A DNA stretch of 60,000 nt from Membranipora membranacea (GCA_914767715.1 OU612068.1:32304001-32364000); one strand, 5' to 3'. Shown: positions 22,060 to 34,811, counted from the stretch's first letter. The notes: generated from the sequence alone by a model not told the origin. Made by a program: numbers and translations.

Positions 22060-23560
22060 ACGGCCACCAACGTTAGGCCTGAATGCCAGGCTGTGGTTGA
22101 ACCATTATTTACCTTGAATGCACCAGCTCATTGATTTGAGATTGGCATCAAGGAAGCCACCATACCATAATGCCAGTACGCCCTCACCCAAAATCTAGTA
22201 TGGTATTGCAACTGAGGCTACAATATCTTTGCTCTTCACCTCTTCCTCATTCCCATAGACAGACAGCTAACAAGCCAGCAATCTCAAAGTGATCTCAAAT
22301 ATTCTACAGGAGTTCAGCTGCACCAGAAAATCTGGCTGACATTGATGCTCTAAGAACACCCTAGTAATACATTTGAGCTTCATTTTATTCTTTATGGCTT
22401 TAATGATTGTTTCTACCCACCTGCTGGAGCTGTGCTTGTTGGGCGATTTCACTGATGTTATGCTGACTAAGATGCTGACCAAGTTTATACTTTTTATCCA
22501 ATCTGTTTGCATCATATGCTTATGTGATCTCAACACTGTAATATTAATATTACTAAGGCTAAAGATCAATATCACATAATTCGAAAAAACTCAATCAATA
22601 CATTCCTTGCATAGAATATGCCTTATATTATTGTAACAAAGAACACTGTGTTCCTTTTTCATTCTTGTGTTATGCGTATTATTGTGGAACAGAGCTGGCA
22701 GTTGGCACATATAAATATCAAAATACAGTGGGGGGCGCACAATGAAAATTTTCAGTCTTAAACAGTATGTCATAATGTAAAAGTATACACTGGCCCAGCT
22801 CTACTTTGGATTTCAACAAGGAAAAAATCCAACAAGGGGAATTACTAACCATTGATCATCAGATCTCTGTTACTTTAGAGCTTTCTGTATATACACCCAC
22901 AGTTTATTTGTAGCCTTGGGTTGTAGTTTGATCCTTACAAATTGTTATTGACCTCATGCCAACAAACATCAAGAAGGATTGATTGTATCACATGGCCTTC
23001 ACTAACGAATTCAAAAACTTGGCTGGTTGCATTAAGTGGAATAGCAACAATAATACTGACATGATGTAAGCAGAGCCTCCTATGCTCCAATCTGAGTCAT
23101 CAATTGAGAAGTGCAGTTAGGTCAGAGACTATGGTTTATATATAGTGTCTGGTGATGTTCCATGAGCGGTCCTCGCAACTCAAAATCATATATTTTAAAG
23201 CTACCAAGACATCTAAGTCCTATACTAGGAGAAAGAAATGGTTACAACAAGCTACCTCCGGACCGACGTAGAGGAAGCTAAGGGCACCATTATATAGTTG
23301 CTGAATGTGCCTAGGCCATACATAGACACTGTTCTGTGCCCAAAAGCTTTCCAAACGTATGACCATTGATCATCAGCTCACAATCTCCAGCTGTCTTCTC
23401 AGAAACAGTGGATCAGGACTTAGAATGACGGAGCTCCCCTGTGTTTTACCATATGTATCTGAGTGTAAAAAAACAATCTACCCTCTTCGAAATAAGAGTA
23501 GTGGTAATGCAATTATGATACTACAGATATAGTCGCCCATATGACATTCTGCCATAAGAG
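22060..23560. repeat. Copy 2 of the diverged segmental duplication
   Basis: Collinear with 19100-21300 but shorter. It lacks the Harbinger MITE, and the empty TAA target is at 23279-23281. It also keeps a worn version of the SINE body. This copy therefore shows the pre-insertion state. Confidence 0.6.
23395..23545 (+). repeat. Old partial copy of the 21.0-kb SINE family
   Basis: It shares 'ggatcaggac' and the 'ctcttcgaaataagagtag' block with the SINE body at 21130-21235, in the same order and strand. The tRNA head and tail are not recognisable. Confidence 0.55.
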
Positions 23561-24485
23561 TTTCCTAATACCTAAAAAATGTGTAATGAGTGCAAATCAA
23601 TCCGCTTAAAGATAATGGCCAATTTCTTTCTATGGCAGAAACCATGCTATAACATACAAAGAGCGTAAACTACAGGTGAGAAGGCATGTACTGAAGCTAG
23701 AAGGCAGAAAATTTGAGGTGAGCAATCTTGGATTACACTATGGGAAGTGCCTGGTTGATGGTCGCTCAAAACATCACCTTTATTAATGCGATCTCAGCAA
23801 AAGCCTGTCAAATATACACAAGTCTGAAAACATAAAAAGATTAGAAATACATGAAATAAGAGCAAACAACTTCAAGCTATGGCTCACTACTAAGTCACGC
23901 AGCAACATGAAAAAAGCAACTTATCCTAATTATGTGACACCCTCCCTGGTGACACAGCATATTATGTTAAAGGGTGTGCCAGGAAGAACATGTCCCCTCA
24001 GCCTCAGATCTAATTGTACAGTCAGGCCACTTACTTTGTTTTAACTGTTCAGTGCAAAAACATCTGCATTACTGCAAGCATAAGCTAGATATTACAAATG
24101 ATATAAACATGGAGTAAATGTTATTCCTTGATATAATAGACTAAATATATCATATAATATATACAGAGCACAATAATGAATAACCACCATAAATTGATTG
24201 AATCTCTATCCCTGAGAATACATATTATATTAAACTTATTTATCTTTAGATTCCAGAGCCAGAACTAACAAATAACATAAAATATTACCGGGAAGTATTG
24301 AAAAGCTAACATTACGCTGATACACTATATCATATTTAGATTAAATCTGTTAATACCAAGCAGGCTGTCATATTAGGGGATCTCTTGAGTCATCGCAGAT
24401 CGTTATGTTATGAAGTTATGTATTTTCATAGCTACCACAGATAGCTTATCATTCTGAGGGTACCTCTTGCAGGTTATTTACAATT

Positions 24486-26679
24486 TTAACATATTAAGTT
24501 ACTTGAGTCTTCAGCTTCTGAATCGTCTGCTTGTGTGATCAGGATGTCTCTAGATAACAATGATACCTGATCGTCATCAGCTGGCTGGGTGGCAGTGGTT
24601 GTATTAATTAATGGCTCCCTATAGAACAAACATGAGCTAGCCCCTTCATCATGTGAGAAGTGTGACTTCAGAGCATCAGGCTGAGAGGCTGTAACATCGT
24701 GCAGCATTGCCTCTTCTGGAGAGAATGTTATTGTTACAGCTTCATTTTCTGTCACTGGTTGAGCTCCAAACATAGACTGAGATTCTGGTGGATATATCTC
24801 ATCTTGAGTGTCCTGTGGCTGACTTATTAAGCCCATTTCTGTCGCTTCACCACAGTCTGCTCTCTGCTCATTGCCGTTGTTGTCACTGATTTCACTTCCC
24901 TGCTGAGGCCTCCTCTTTCTCCGACTGGAAACAAGACGTTTTATTGATTATAAGCATTATGTAGGATAAGAGGGAGAGTTTTAGTATCGCAGGTAGTATA
25001 ACTACCATGTTGATATGAACCAAAATAACTAATTTTTTTAATGCATATTACTTACAGTATAAGGAAGGTTGTTGTTGATATAGCTGCGAAGCAAATTAAT
25101 AATGAAGCAAATATAGCTATCCATATTGCTACTTGTGGTACTGCCTTCTTGTCACAGTTATCGAGGCATTCTGAGTAAGTTGTTTCCGAGTTCATTGGCT
25201 CTAGAGCTGAAACAGAGACAAAAGGTATGATACAAAACAATAAAATTATCACGATAGCAGAAAATCAGATCTAATCAGAAAATGTGACAATCTCCTCATG
25301 AAGCCGTCATGCGCAAGTAGTGTTAAGTTATTATTATATTAAATGTTTACGCGCGTGAAGTCACTGTGGTACATATATCTCCTAGGTAAAGATGTTGTCA
25401 GCTCAGAAGTGGGGTGATATCTGAATTCTGTGGAATATTTACATTTGCATCTCCTTGAACTTACTTTGATGGTTCATAGAGCCTCCAATAATCTCCAGCA
25501 TTGCTGATTTTGTAGTAGTTGCAGTGTAAGGTATAGTGAAAGGTGGATCACCGATGCCTAAATAAGTCAGAACAATGTAAGGCATCAATTACCATGAGAA
25601 TCTTAGGTGGGATGAATGTGCTTGTCTGTCCCCATTCAGTGCTTGAAATGCTACACTTCAGTCATCGATGTTCAGAATCTATGTGGTGTGGTTGTACCCA
25701 AAAATGATGACAAGAAAAAATTATTCACCATAGCCTATCAAAAATAAAAAAATTATTCACCATAGCCTATCAAAAATAATGACATGTATGGTTTTGGTTT
25801 GCAGTAGACAGACCTCTTACATAGACCGAGCGAACAGCTTGCCTCTCACTCACATACAACTGTCTCGTGGTCCTGTTACATGCTATAGCTAGAGGCGGCT
25901 CGTTAGGTGTTGGCCACTCTATCAGATCATTTACTGTTGGAGTACTGTTTGTGTGTATTAACTGTCTTATCCTTGATTTGTACCCATTCCTCTGAAAGTC
26001 CCTGGGGTTTTCTGTCAGAAGCATCACGCCAGGCGAATACATCACTATTTTATCACATCTGTCCGATGATATGTGATTTACACTTTTGTCATCAAGGTCC
26101 ACATATACAATCTCAAACCTTAATGTGACATACAATAAGTTACTTTCTGTATCGAGCAACAGATCTATAGGAAACTCCAAATCTTCACTTTGTAACCAAG
26201 TTATAACAGTTCTTGTTTCCAGATTTATTTCACGAATTGCATTGTTATTGTGGTCCGTGACCAGTAGTGTGGAATTGCTGATCTTCTCAATGTTATATGG
26301 TTGATAAAACTTAGACAGCAGGAATTCGCCATTGATATATCCTGGCCTGCCACACCGTCCAGCTAAAGTGGTAGCCAATCCTTGTGGGCGACTCACCGAT
26401 CGGAGACAATGATTCTCATGATCCACCAGCACAATGTAAGTCGTGTTCACCTGTGCAAAGCCTGTAATGAGTCTGAATTGTGCATTTTGTCCTCTACCAT
26501 CTTGGTAGCCCTTAGTCCCTCCCCCAATTATTTTGTGGGGTTCTCGGTCATTTTCCTTTATAATCCCAAGTGAAGCAACATAAGCTGCAACTAGTTGTTC
26601 CTGCTCAGCAAGGTCGATCTCCAGGTGGAAGGCAGTACTAGGCCGTGTGTATGCAAACTGATTTGGTTCTGCCAATTCC
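24486..26679 (-). CDS. Gene B: NHL-repeat type I receptor, leader exon not found
   Basis: Exons (- strand): 25814-26679, 25465-25557, 25056-25206, 24486-24924, followed by stop TAA; 516 codons after a split first codon. The order matches gene A. A propeller of NHL units comes first (GYQDGRGQNAQF, DHENHCLRSV, DHNNNAIREI). Next is a short linker (GDPPFTIPYTATTTK) and a small Cys pair (SECLDNCDKK). A membrane helix follows (VAIWIAIFASLLICFAAIST). The tail begins RRKRRPQQ and holds YPPES, YREPL and the acidic end DDSEAEDSSNLIC. The exon 2 donor (AGAG/GTCTGT) is weak but falls exactly where gene A splices. As in A, exon 2 needs two bases from a leader exon. I could not identify that exon upstream within 26.7-31.3 kb. 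Confidence 0.82.
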
Positions 26680-27194
26680 CTGAACGAGAAAACATTCATG
26701 TATATACATTAAAATTACAATACAAAGTATAGTAACTAAACTGGAACTGCTAACTATATTTTGCATGATTTCAAATTTCATATCATATAATGTTTATGGT
26801 GATTGAATAATGATGTATCAGATACAGTCATTATGGTGTAAGGTTTTCCTCCTCTTTTATCAAAAACAAAATACTCAAGGTTTCAGCAGGATAATGTATG
26901 TACAATGAACACATTTGTGACCTAAGTATCACCAATTATGTCAACTGTAATTTTCAGCGTGGCTTATAGATTTCCAAAGGTGTTTCTAAAGGTTTGGATC
27001 ATTTAATTCAACAAAGCAACAAAAAAATTGAACTGTATTGCATTGCATTGATATTTATGAATGCCAGTGTCAACAACCAGTAAGCTGCTGCTTCTCAATT
27101 AAATATAAAAGTGATTTTCTCCACCAACAATATCAATATTTTTCAGCTTTCTTTGATATGCTAATTTTCCTATAAACTCACGTCCATTTATAGT

Positions 27195-27400
27195 CTCGAT
27201 ACCCGTGTGAGAAATCTTGATGTAGATAGGTTTTTTGTCTCGGTATCAGCACGGGTCTACGGACTGGATCCTGCTGGGACACAGGAGCATTTGAGGCCGG
27301 ATGCTATTCCTGACACCACCGTGGCCCGCCGGGAATCAAACTTGGGAACTCTCGATTGAAAGACCCTTGCCTTACCCATTGCGCCACGGCCGCTCCCACG
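27195..27400 (-). mobile_element. tRNA-derived SINE, second family
   Basis: On the - strand a tRNA-like head starts near 27400. It has an A-box-like TGGCGCAATGGGTAAGG and a B-box-like GTTTGATTCCC, then a GC-rich body running to about 27195. A real tRNA is unlikely because the acceptor stem is not closed and the body continues past it. Confidence 0.65.
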
Positions 27401-28510
27401 CAAATTTTCTTATGACACTCATATAATATTTTATATGAATGTAATAACGAAAGTGTCATCATTTTATAATGTATAAATACTCTGTTTTTGTCTAAGAAAT
27501 ACGAGACTGGGGAGAAAAGAAAAAGTTCTCGTTTATTATCATCATATTTTCTATCGTGGTTTCAATTATTATTCATACATACATTATTTCAGAGCCTACT
27601 CCAACAGATATTATCATGATCACCTCCAGCAGTCCCACATGAGGTTTTAAACACCAGCAGAGTATGATAATCATATTTCCATGTTTCTGTTCCGTTTTAT
27701 GGTTCCCAATATCAACACACACTACAAGAGCAACAGCAGAAGTGTTGGCCTTTTGTCAAATCAAGGTCATCATGGTAAAGTGCCTACAGACTTTACACAT
27801 AGCATAACAATTGACGAAAACCAAGGGGTTTCTTAGAGCTTTATCGGAATACAACATTGCTGGTAAATACATTCATTTTGAGATGAAGCAATTAAAAAAG
27901 AACACTGCTAGACATAAAGATATAAACAACCAGCTATTTATAGATATTATTGCATGTATGAAAGAGCAGAGGTGTCGAGAAAACCCCTGTTATGTCTCTT
28001 CCGTGCCTATGTAAACCCCTGCCTTCTACCCTTGAAAAAACCTTGACTGAAGAGGAAACCTGCAGATATTTATTCAAAGCCTCCTTTTGATGACAGAAAT
28101 TGAATATTAGGAGCGGGCCAATATTTTAGTCCCAGACCTACCGAAGTCCAAGGACATGCTTAGACTAATGTTTTGGGGCTATTATTATGAATCCGCCCCA
28201 GGGGAGTGAATGTAAGCCTGAGTTTAGTGTTTCTGGTTAGGGTGGTAGTTTGATCAAGTATGATCCAATTTGCCTGCATTTGAATTTGCTCACTTTGAGC
28301 TGCGGCACGGTCACAATCAATCAGAATGCGGGTGAATTGGATCAAACTTGGTGAGTCAATGTTTGCTATTACAAGCATGTGCAAAATACTTCACTCCGCA
28401 AGGGTAACTGAGCCATTTCTGTCTGGTCTAAACTGCATCGACTGATATAAAAGGATTATCCGTTGACATAGCCTGAATAACAAAATCATAAGGACTACCC
28501 ACAGACCAAG

Positions 28511-29460
28511 GAGTTGTTGACCTTCGAGATTGGTGCATGGTGATTGATGCGATAGTCAGAGTAATGACCAATGAAATTTTTAGTTTGACAATCAGAAAAC
28601 AGTCTTTTGGTAAAATAAAACTTTCATTTCAGGCAGTTTTTCTGTTTAGACAGTTAGACAGTTCGGCAGAGGATTTCGAAGATAGGATAGAAGCAGAGGC
28701 AGGGAATGGGTTTTGTTTACACCTGTTTATAGGAACAGGTACCAGGCAAATGTAAATATATAACTAAAACAAAGAACATTTCAAAAATTTAAGCTTTAAC
28801 GTGATATATCGCTTTTTAAAACTTTTTAATATTGTATTGGTGATCATGTTTAATATTTATTTTCACAGCTGAAACCTCCCAAATATTTGACGTTGAGTCG
28901 CAGTGACTTCAGGAAGTTCATTTTGGGGCAAAAAGTGCCCTTTTTAAATTGAGCTCTCTGTGCCTTGTTTTTGAGGTATTTAATTAGTCTATGCTTTCAC
29001 CATATAGAGAAGGCATGGGAGTAACTAGAGGTTACTGCCATGCCTCCTCTATATGGTGAAAGCATAAACTAATTAAGCCTCCTGTCTTCGAGACTTGAAA
29101 TTGATTTTTGCAATAGTAATATGGCCATTTCTGACCCCTCATTACATGCGACTCCAATAATATACTTTAGTTTAATGTACAATTAATCAAGTTAGAAACA
29201 AGTGGTTTAAAAATATTTGCGATTTTAAACATAAGTCAGACTACTAGCAAAGTGTCAGTGAAGAAATTTTTGATATGGGACAAGTAGTTCCTGAGAAACT
29301 GAAATGGCGATATATCAGGTTAAAGGTTAAAAGTATGGCCAGCAATACAGCACTCTGACAATGTAGCAGTGTTATTATAACTGCTCACCAACATCTACCT
29401 TGTCAAATAAGTCTATTTAGCTCAGACCCATGCACCAATCTCGAAAGTTAACAACTCTTC
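28511..29460. repeat. Inverted pair of about 30-bp arms around 0.9 kb
   Basis: GAGTTGTTGACCTTCGAGAT at 28511 onward reappears inverted at 29430-29460 with three or so changes, including the shared GATTGGTGCATG. It may be the ends of a non-autonomous DNA element of about 950 bp. No target duplication was identified. Confidence 0.45.
28973..29081. repeat. Long near-perfect hairpin, about 50-bp arms
   Basis: The arms pair from GAGG at 28973 through ATGCTTTCACCATATAGAG to GTAAC, with a five-base loop (TAGAG) and the mirror arm ending at 29081. Only four or five mismatches or bulges are visible. It lies inside the larger inverted pair 28511-29460. Confidence 0.8.
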
Positions 29461-29585
29461 TTAGATTGCTGCAAGGCAGCTGCACTGTGTCATAATGTTT
29501 AAACTAGTTGTGACCACAGATCTGGGCGGTACGCTGATTATGAATATATGGTTGGACTAATCAAGGTGTCTCTAACTACTTGGAC

Positions 29586-30163
29586 TAATACTTCATACAC
29601 GGTAACTGTAAATTGCTGAACGGACTGAACAGCTGAACAGAATTTCTCAGACTAAAATTATTATTTGTAATCATTTCTCTGGCTGACTATCACTTCTCAA
29701 ACGCATTCCTCCTAACCAAATGATTTGATGAGTCACTAAGTTCCTGTTGGCACCTTATATAACCAATTTATGGCAAGCAAATGAAGCAATCTATGTGCCA
29801 ATTCTGACAAAATCTGATGGTGATTTGGAAATTGGATACCAGAAACATTATCCAGCTCAACCTTCCATCTAGCCAGTCTTAACAAGCTTTGTTTATAGGG
29901 GGGGGGGGGGGGGGGGGGCTACTTTCCATCCATTCACTAGTAGTGTGATACCGAAAAATTTACTGTGAATAAAATTAAAAGAAACCAAGGTGAATGCAAA
30001 CTTAAAATAAAAAATTCAATGAGAAGAATATTAAGAATTATCCATGCTTATGCAAAATTAGCCAATCATGTAAAGAATCAAACAAATAGTAGTCTGAGAA
30101 ATTCTGTTCAGCTGTTCAGTCTGTTCAGCAATTTAAAGTTACCCCTTCATACATCTTGTAGTT
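29586..30163. repeat. Large inverted repeat with poly(G) between the arms
   Basis: The left arm (about 29586-29690) and right arm (about 30050-30163) are inverted copies, best over CTGAACAGCTGAACAGAATT and TTCTCAGACTA. The arms surround an unrelated middle that holds a run of 21 G (29898-29918). This is probably a foldback element. Confidence 0.6.
29898..29918 (+). repeat. Poly(G) run of 21
   Basis: Uninterrupted G run, G-quadruplex prone and liable to length error in assembly. Confidence 0.9.
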
Positions 30164-30537
30164 TTACTGCAACTGGGAACCACCCCCCTTTCAAGTCATG
30201 CTATCACAAACTACGAACCCATCAGGATGTGTAGGTCACAAACATGTCACGGATAGTTTGTGCAACCAATCTAGATGGGTTTGTTGCACAGATGTTGTGT
30301 TGGAAACAAATCTGCTTGTCACAACCTTGTTTGCCTCTACTAAAGTCATTGCGCATTTACGCAGCCGGTTGAGAAATACGCTATTACCAGCTGCTTGTTT
30401 CGCAACCAGCGTGACTCAACGCAACTCAAGGGTCTTCAATTAAAAGACGATATATCACGTTAAATCACAATCTGATTGTCACTCAGTCTATTGGTCTCGT
30501 TCCCTAATCGCTCACTCGTCAATTGAACTACTGGGAT

Positions 30538-30863
30538 CATGGGCGTATATTCCAAAAAAAATGTCCCACCACTTTTCACCCCAGACACAACTTGGGCGCG
30601 AAAATTTCGCAAACTTATTCGCAATATTTGACATTTTTATGGTTTTTCACCCATTAAATCCAATTTATACCCATCAATGGGTGTTTTATATGGAAAGAGC
30701 ATGAAAAACTACCCTTAGAAGATGTTTTAAGGATGAAAATCAAAAAAAAAAATTAAAAAAAAATTTTTTTAAATTCTAATTGAACCCACCCACGACTTGT
30801 CGTGAGTCGCGAGTGGTAATATCAAAGAGTTGTAGACCAGCTCCTTGGTAATATACGCCCATG
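30538..30863. mobile_element. MITE with CATGGGCGTATATT inverted ends
   Basis: The left end CATGGGCGTATATTCC and right end GGTAATATACGCCCATG are inverted copies 326 bp apart (outer edges). The interior has no ORF and contains A-rich tracts. The target duplication is unclear, so the superfamily is left open. Confidence 0.65.
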
Positions 30864-31725
30864 ACTGGTATATGTATTCTGAGTGAACGATTTAGAAACG
30901 AATGTCTTATCATGAGACCACATGAGCGTAGATTATGGAGCGATAATTTGTTTGCCTCAAAGTGTCTTGCTCACTGCAAGTTTAATCCAATTGAAAGACC
31001 ACAAAGATTAATCTTGAAATCCTTGAATTAATAAAAATCTGAACAATCATACCTACTGTACCTACTGTACCTAAAGACTGATCAATTTCAGCAGAGCAAC
31101 CCTACTCTGCTATCATCCATTCTTTCATCATAGCTTGACTAGTAACAACCGAATGTAATTACACTACTACAAACGAACGAACTGTAATGGCAAGCTTGCT
31201 ACGCTTGAGTAGCTTCATGTAAATGAGCCAAATGATAGCCATGTTAGGTCTGTATTATAATGTTATCTATGATACGATACAAGTCTACATTCACATTCAT
31301 ACTATCCCACATATCATAAAGGATATAGTACTCATTAATCAATATGCTGTGCTATGGCACTTTCCCCGAGGCTGAGAAACTACAATGATCCCAGTCTACA
31401 AGCATATTATGTCAGAGCCTCATCTGTGCAATGAAGTTTATAATTCTCTATCATATATAATTACAGAATCTTGGCATTTTTTGTTGAATGCTTTTTCATC
31501 TTGTTCTGTGTTAGTTATATTACTCAACGGGTATTATATACCAAAGATAAGTAAATGTTGGCTAGAGTTTATTTAGTTTGGGGGTGACTAAGTGTAAGCT
31601 AGCTCCATATTTTGGGTGGCTGAGGTGAATTTATGTATAAGTTATGAGGGTGAGTAAATGTTAGCCTGTCTTAAAGTTAGCTATTATAAGCATGAACGGA
31701 GTGGCGAAATCCTCCTCCCTGAATT

Positions 31726-32830
31726 ATTGTTTGAAGTTTGAAGTTTGTTTATTGCCTAATTTCTAATATCCATCCTTTAAAAGGGCAATAGTATCGAAAG
31801 ATACGCTCACAAATTAAACAAAACAAAATAAAAGGATAGTCTGAGTTGTATTAGTTGAAAAATCGCATATAGAATTCAAAAAAAGTCTTTTGTCTCTTGG
31901 AGGTTCTACACTTTGATGGCTGATATTCATCTATCTTTGCTCTTCGAGCAGATTTTCTGTTTCTATTTATCTTAATGGGAGGGATCAGAGGGTCTTTGGC
32001 TATCTTAGTGAAGTGTTTAATACAATAGGTGTGCAGGATGGTTGTTATTGTTGGTAGTGCGAGATCATCAACCCTCTTCTCATAGTTATCAGCGAATGGC
32101 AGCACAATCCGAGTAGCAGAGCGCTGGATCCTCTCTAGTTTTATTTTGTCAGTTTCTGATAATAGATTGTACCATGCAGGGCAGGCGTAGGTGATTACAG
32201 ACCTAATATTGGCTACATAGAATGTTTTAGGCCATCGCTATCCATGCCCATTCGTTTCAGCAATCTCATCAGGTATAAGCGTTGGGAGCATTTTGAAATT
32301 ATATAGTCGACATGATCACTGAATGTTAGTGTGTTGTCTACAATAACGCCTAAAAACTTGGTGTGCTCAGAGGGAGTAATAAAAAATCATCATCCCCATA
32401 GGTTACACCAAGGTGCATAGCAGGTTTGTTTGTAAGAGCCACGTTCAGTATCACAGTTTTGCTAGAATTCAAAATCATATTGTTTTTCTCAGACCAGGTG
32501 TTTGCTAACAGTATTGCATCAGATATGTTCTCAGCGGATGGGTCAAAAATAGGCTTATAAAAGGTTGTATCATCAGCATATTTGATACATTTTGTAACAT
32601 AATCGTAAGCTTTTAAGTCATTACCATAAATTAACCAAAGGATTGGGCCCAGTTTTGTTCCTTATGGGCACCTAATTGAATGGGTTTGTACTCTGAAAAA
32701 TTATCACAGTATTTTACACATTGTTGTCTTGATTCCAAAAAACTTTCTACTAAGGTAATAACATTAGAATTAAAACCAAGAGAATTCATCTTAGATATCA
32801 GTATGGGGTGCTTCTAGGGTAGTATTCGGA
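31726..32830 (-). pseudogene. 5'-truncated CR1/L2-like LINE, RT 3' half
   Basis: Broken - strand frames give, in order: a thumb-ward part of RT (SKMNSLGFNSNVITLVESFL), GTKLGPILWLIYGNDL after a frameshift, the catalytic motif KYADDTTFY, KFLGVIVDNTLTFSDHV, RSVITYACPAWYN and a basic C-terminal end finishing near 31851. The 3' end is a heptamer-type tail (TTTGAAG units, 31726-31750), as in CR1/L2-like elements. Frameshifts and stops make it inactive. The last 84 codons (31851-32105) are still open. Confidence 0.82.
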
Positions 32831-33303
32831 TTATCATTAATTTCTTTTTAATTTTTTGGATTGATCTGACCACTGATAATATGATTTCAAGATTGGTGGT
32901 AAAACTCACAGAATGACAATTTATAATGGAATCTAGCAATAAATCTGGCAGCTTTAACGTTATGCATATTGATTGTCTCCCCCAGTAAACGCTATCTAAA
33001 ACTCCAACTAGTCGCTTTATAAAAAATTTTACAAGTGGACAGTAGTAAAATTAACTTTTTGAGCATATATAAATTGTCATGTGTTTTTGAGGCCAGGTAG
33101 GTAGGTATGTGCCCCTAATCCATGAATATATATCATTGGGTCTCACTGTCAAAGGTTTCCATCTGCGCTGATGCTTAATCTTAATTCTTTTTTTGCTGCA
33201 AACTTCAGATTCAGCGTTGGGACCACTTAATCACCATTCCTATATGTCACATGCATTAGTCAGCTAAAGTGAAGCGAAATAGAGAAAGTATAACCCTCTG
33301 GAG

Positions 33304-33335
33304 GCAAGGAGTTGTAGAGGTCTACAACTCCTTGC
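33304..33335. repeat. Short perfect hairpin
   Basis: GCAAGGAGTTGTAGA pairs with TCTACAACTCCTTGC across a two-base loop. It abuts the left target duplication of the hAT-type element. Confidence 0.7.
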
Positions 33336-33341
33336 TGGAGG

Positions 33342-34741
33342 TAGGGGTGGAACGGATCAGGGTTGGGCAACCTCGGATCGGATATCGGATCGGTCTATAA
33401 ACTCAACCTCGGATCGGATCCGGACCCACGCTAAATTTACCAGTCACAGCAGCTCTTCTTTTGCACCATAATATACAATTAAGGTCATTGAATACATGGA
33501 TAAACACCGTCAACGATCTCTTCCCTGAACCATTACCCTAATTCAAATGTGAACATATCAGCTTGGACATAATTCTTTACAGGAGCAACTTATCACTCAA
33601 ACAGTGCAAGGATCACACAAACAGATAATTTGAAAAGATCATTTAATGAGTTCTAATATCTCTTGACACTGAGAATTTGTGCATAGGCACTCAATTTGCT
33701 AGGATCACTCAAACCCCGATGTTAAAAATCACTGAGTTTGAACAAACTCCCTGCTCCTATGTCCCAACAGGGGGGTATAACCCACCCTCCCTGGTCCCAA
33801 ACTCTCTGTTGTGATTAGGGATAGGAATTGTCCTCCTACTTTGAAAAAGCAGAAGAGGATAATTACTTTGTTCATCAAACTAGACATTTTGTTACAAGGA
33901 ACATCATTGGACAAAATTTTGTCTTATGTCACAACGATCTGAGTAAAGATGCTTCTATCAATTTCAGCAGAAAAAACCACACTGATTTCGAGATTACACT
34001 ATTAGTATGTGTATCTCTGATCGATAGAGCTTCTGTCACAAATATTGAGCACCTACATTTGGCTGAAAGAGAGGACAACTTTAATTTTATCGAACAGACA
34101 TGATCGAAACAGAATTACCTAGCTCTGCATTATTAGTTCTCTCTTCTGAGCTTAGGCTAGCAATACACAGTTTCGATGTCACTTTTCTTGTCAAAAACAT
34201 GTGCTAAATGCTCTTCTAAAACTGTTAAAAGGTGATATCAGATTTTCTAAATATAAGTTAGAATATTTTAACAAAGAATGAGAAAATGATAAGTGTATAT
34301 CCAAAAGTTTGGGTAATCATCCATACGTCTCCTAAATACTGAATTTCAGCTGCACTCAAGCTAAGTGAATTAATTCACTCTCTATCGATCAGAGATATAC
34401 ATGCAATAGTATATCACGTCATCAGTGTGAGAAAAAACACATCCATCAAATTTAATCAGCAACAATATAGATAGCTATGAAAATGAGATAGGTATTGAAT
34501 GCCTACTGATCACCACTGAGTGCATTCAGCCAAACTCAATTATCTTATCTGAACTACAAATTAATGACTATCATACTTCCTCCCTTGTCATTTTCAGTGA
34601 GATATATGATGCTAAGTAAGTGTTGATTAAAAACGCATCATCTCGAATCAGACATAACACATATCCGACCCGGTTTGTGGTTGGATCCAAGGTCAAATAT
34701 CCGAAATTCAACTCCATCCTCAAGAGGTCGTTCCACCCCTA
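33342..34741. mobile_element. Non-autonomous hAT-type DNA transposon
   Basis: The 1400-bp element has inverted ends TAGGGGTGGAACG and CGTTCCACCCCTA. It is flanked by a perfect 8-bp target duplication GCTGGAGG (33334-33341 and 34742-34749), the hAT hallmark. Subterminal GGATCGGATATCGGATCGG-type motifs recur near the left end, and diverged ATCCGACC/ATATCCGAA forms near the right. The largest ORF inside (about 33828-34103) has no transposase motif that I recognise. Confidence 0.88.
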
Positions 34742-34811
34742 GCTGGAGGCCTGTCTGAAATCAGGTTTACTCCTTGTCTTGGCTTTCAAAACAACTAAGA
34801 AAATTAGTGAC

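Larger units (their letters stand above)
18535..24485. other. Gap between genes A and B, repeats only
   Basis: About 6 kb with no supportable gene. It contains the 5' flank of gene A, two diverged direct copies of a 1.5-2 kb segment, a Harbinger-type foldback, a SINE and its older relative, and a BEL/Pao RT relic. Positions 23560-24485 show nothing beyond AT-rich sequence, some of which is probably the 3' UTR of gene B. Confidence 0.55.

Noticed and set aside
26700-26765. Leader-like frame (MQNIVSSSSLVTILCIV) just upstream of gene B exon 2
   Set aside because: Hydrophobic and well placed, but out of frame with the propeller, and no donor gives the needed phase.
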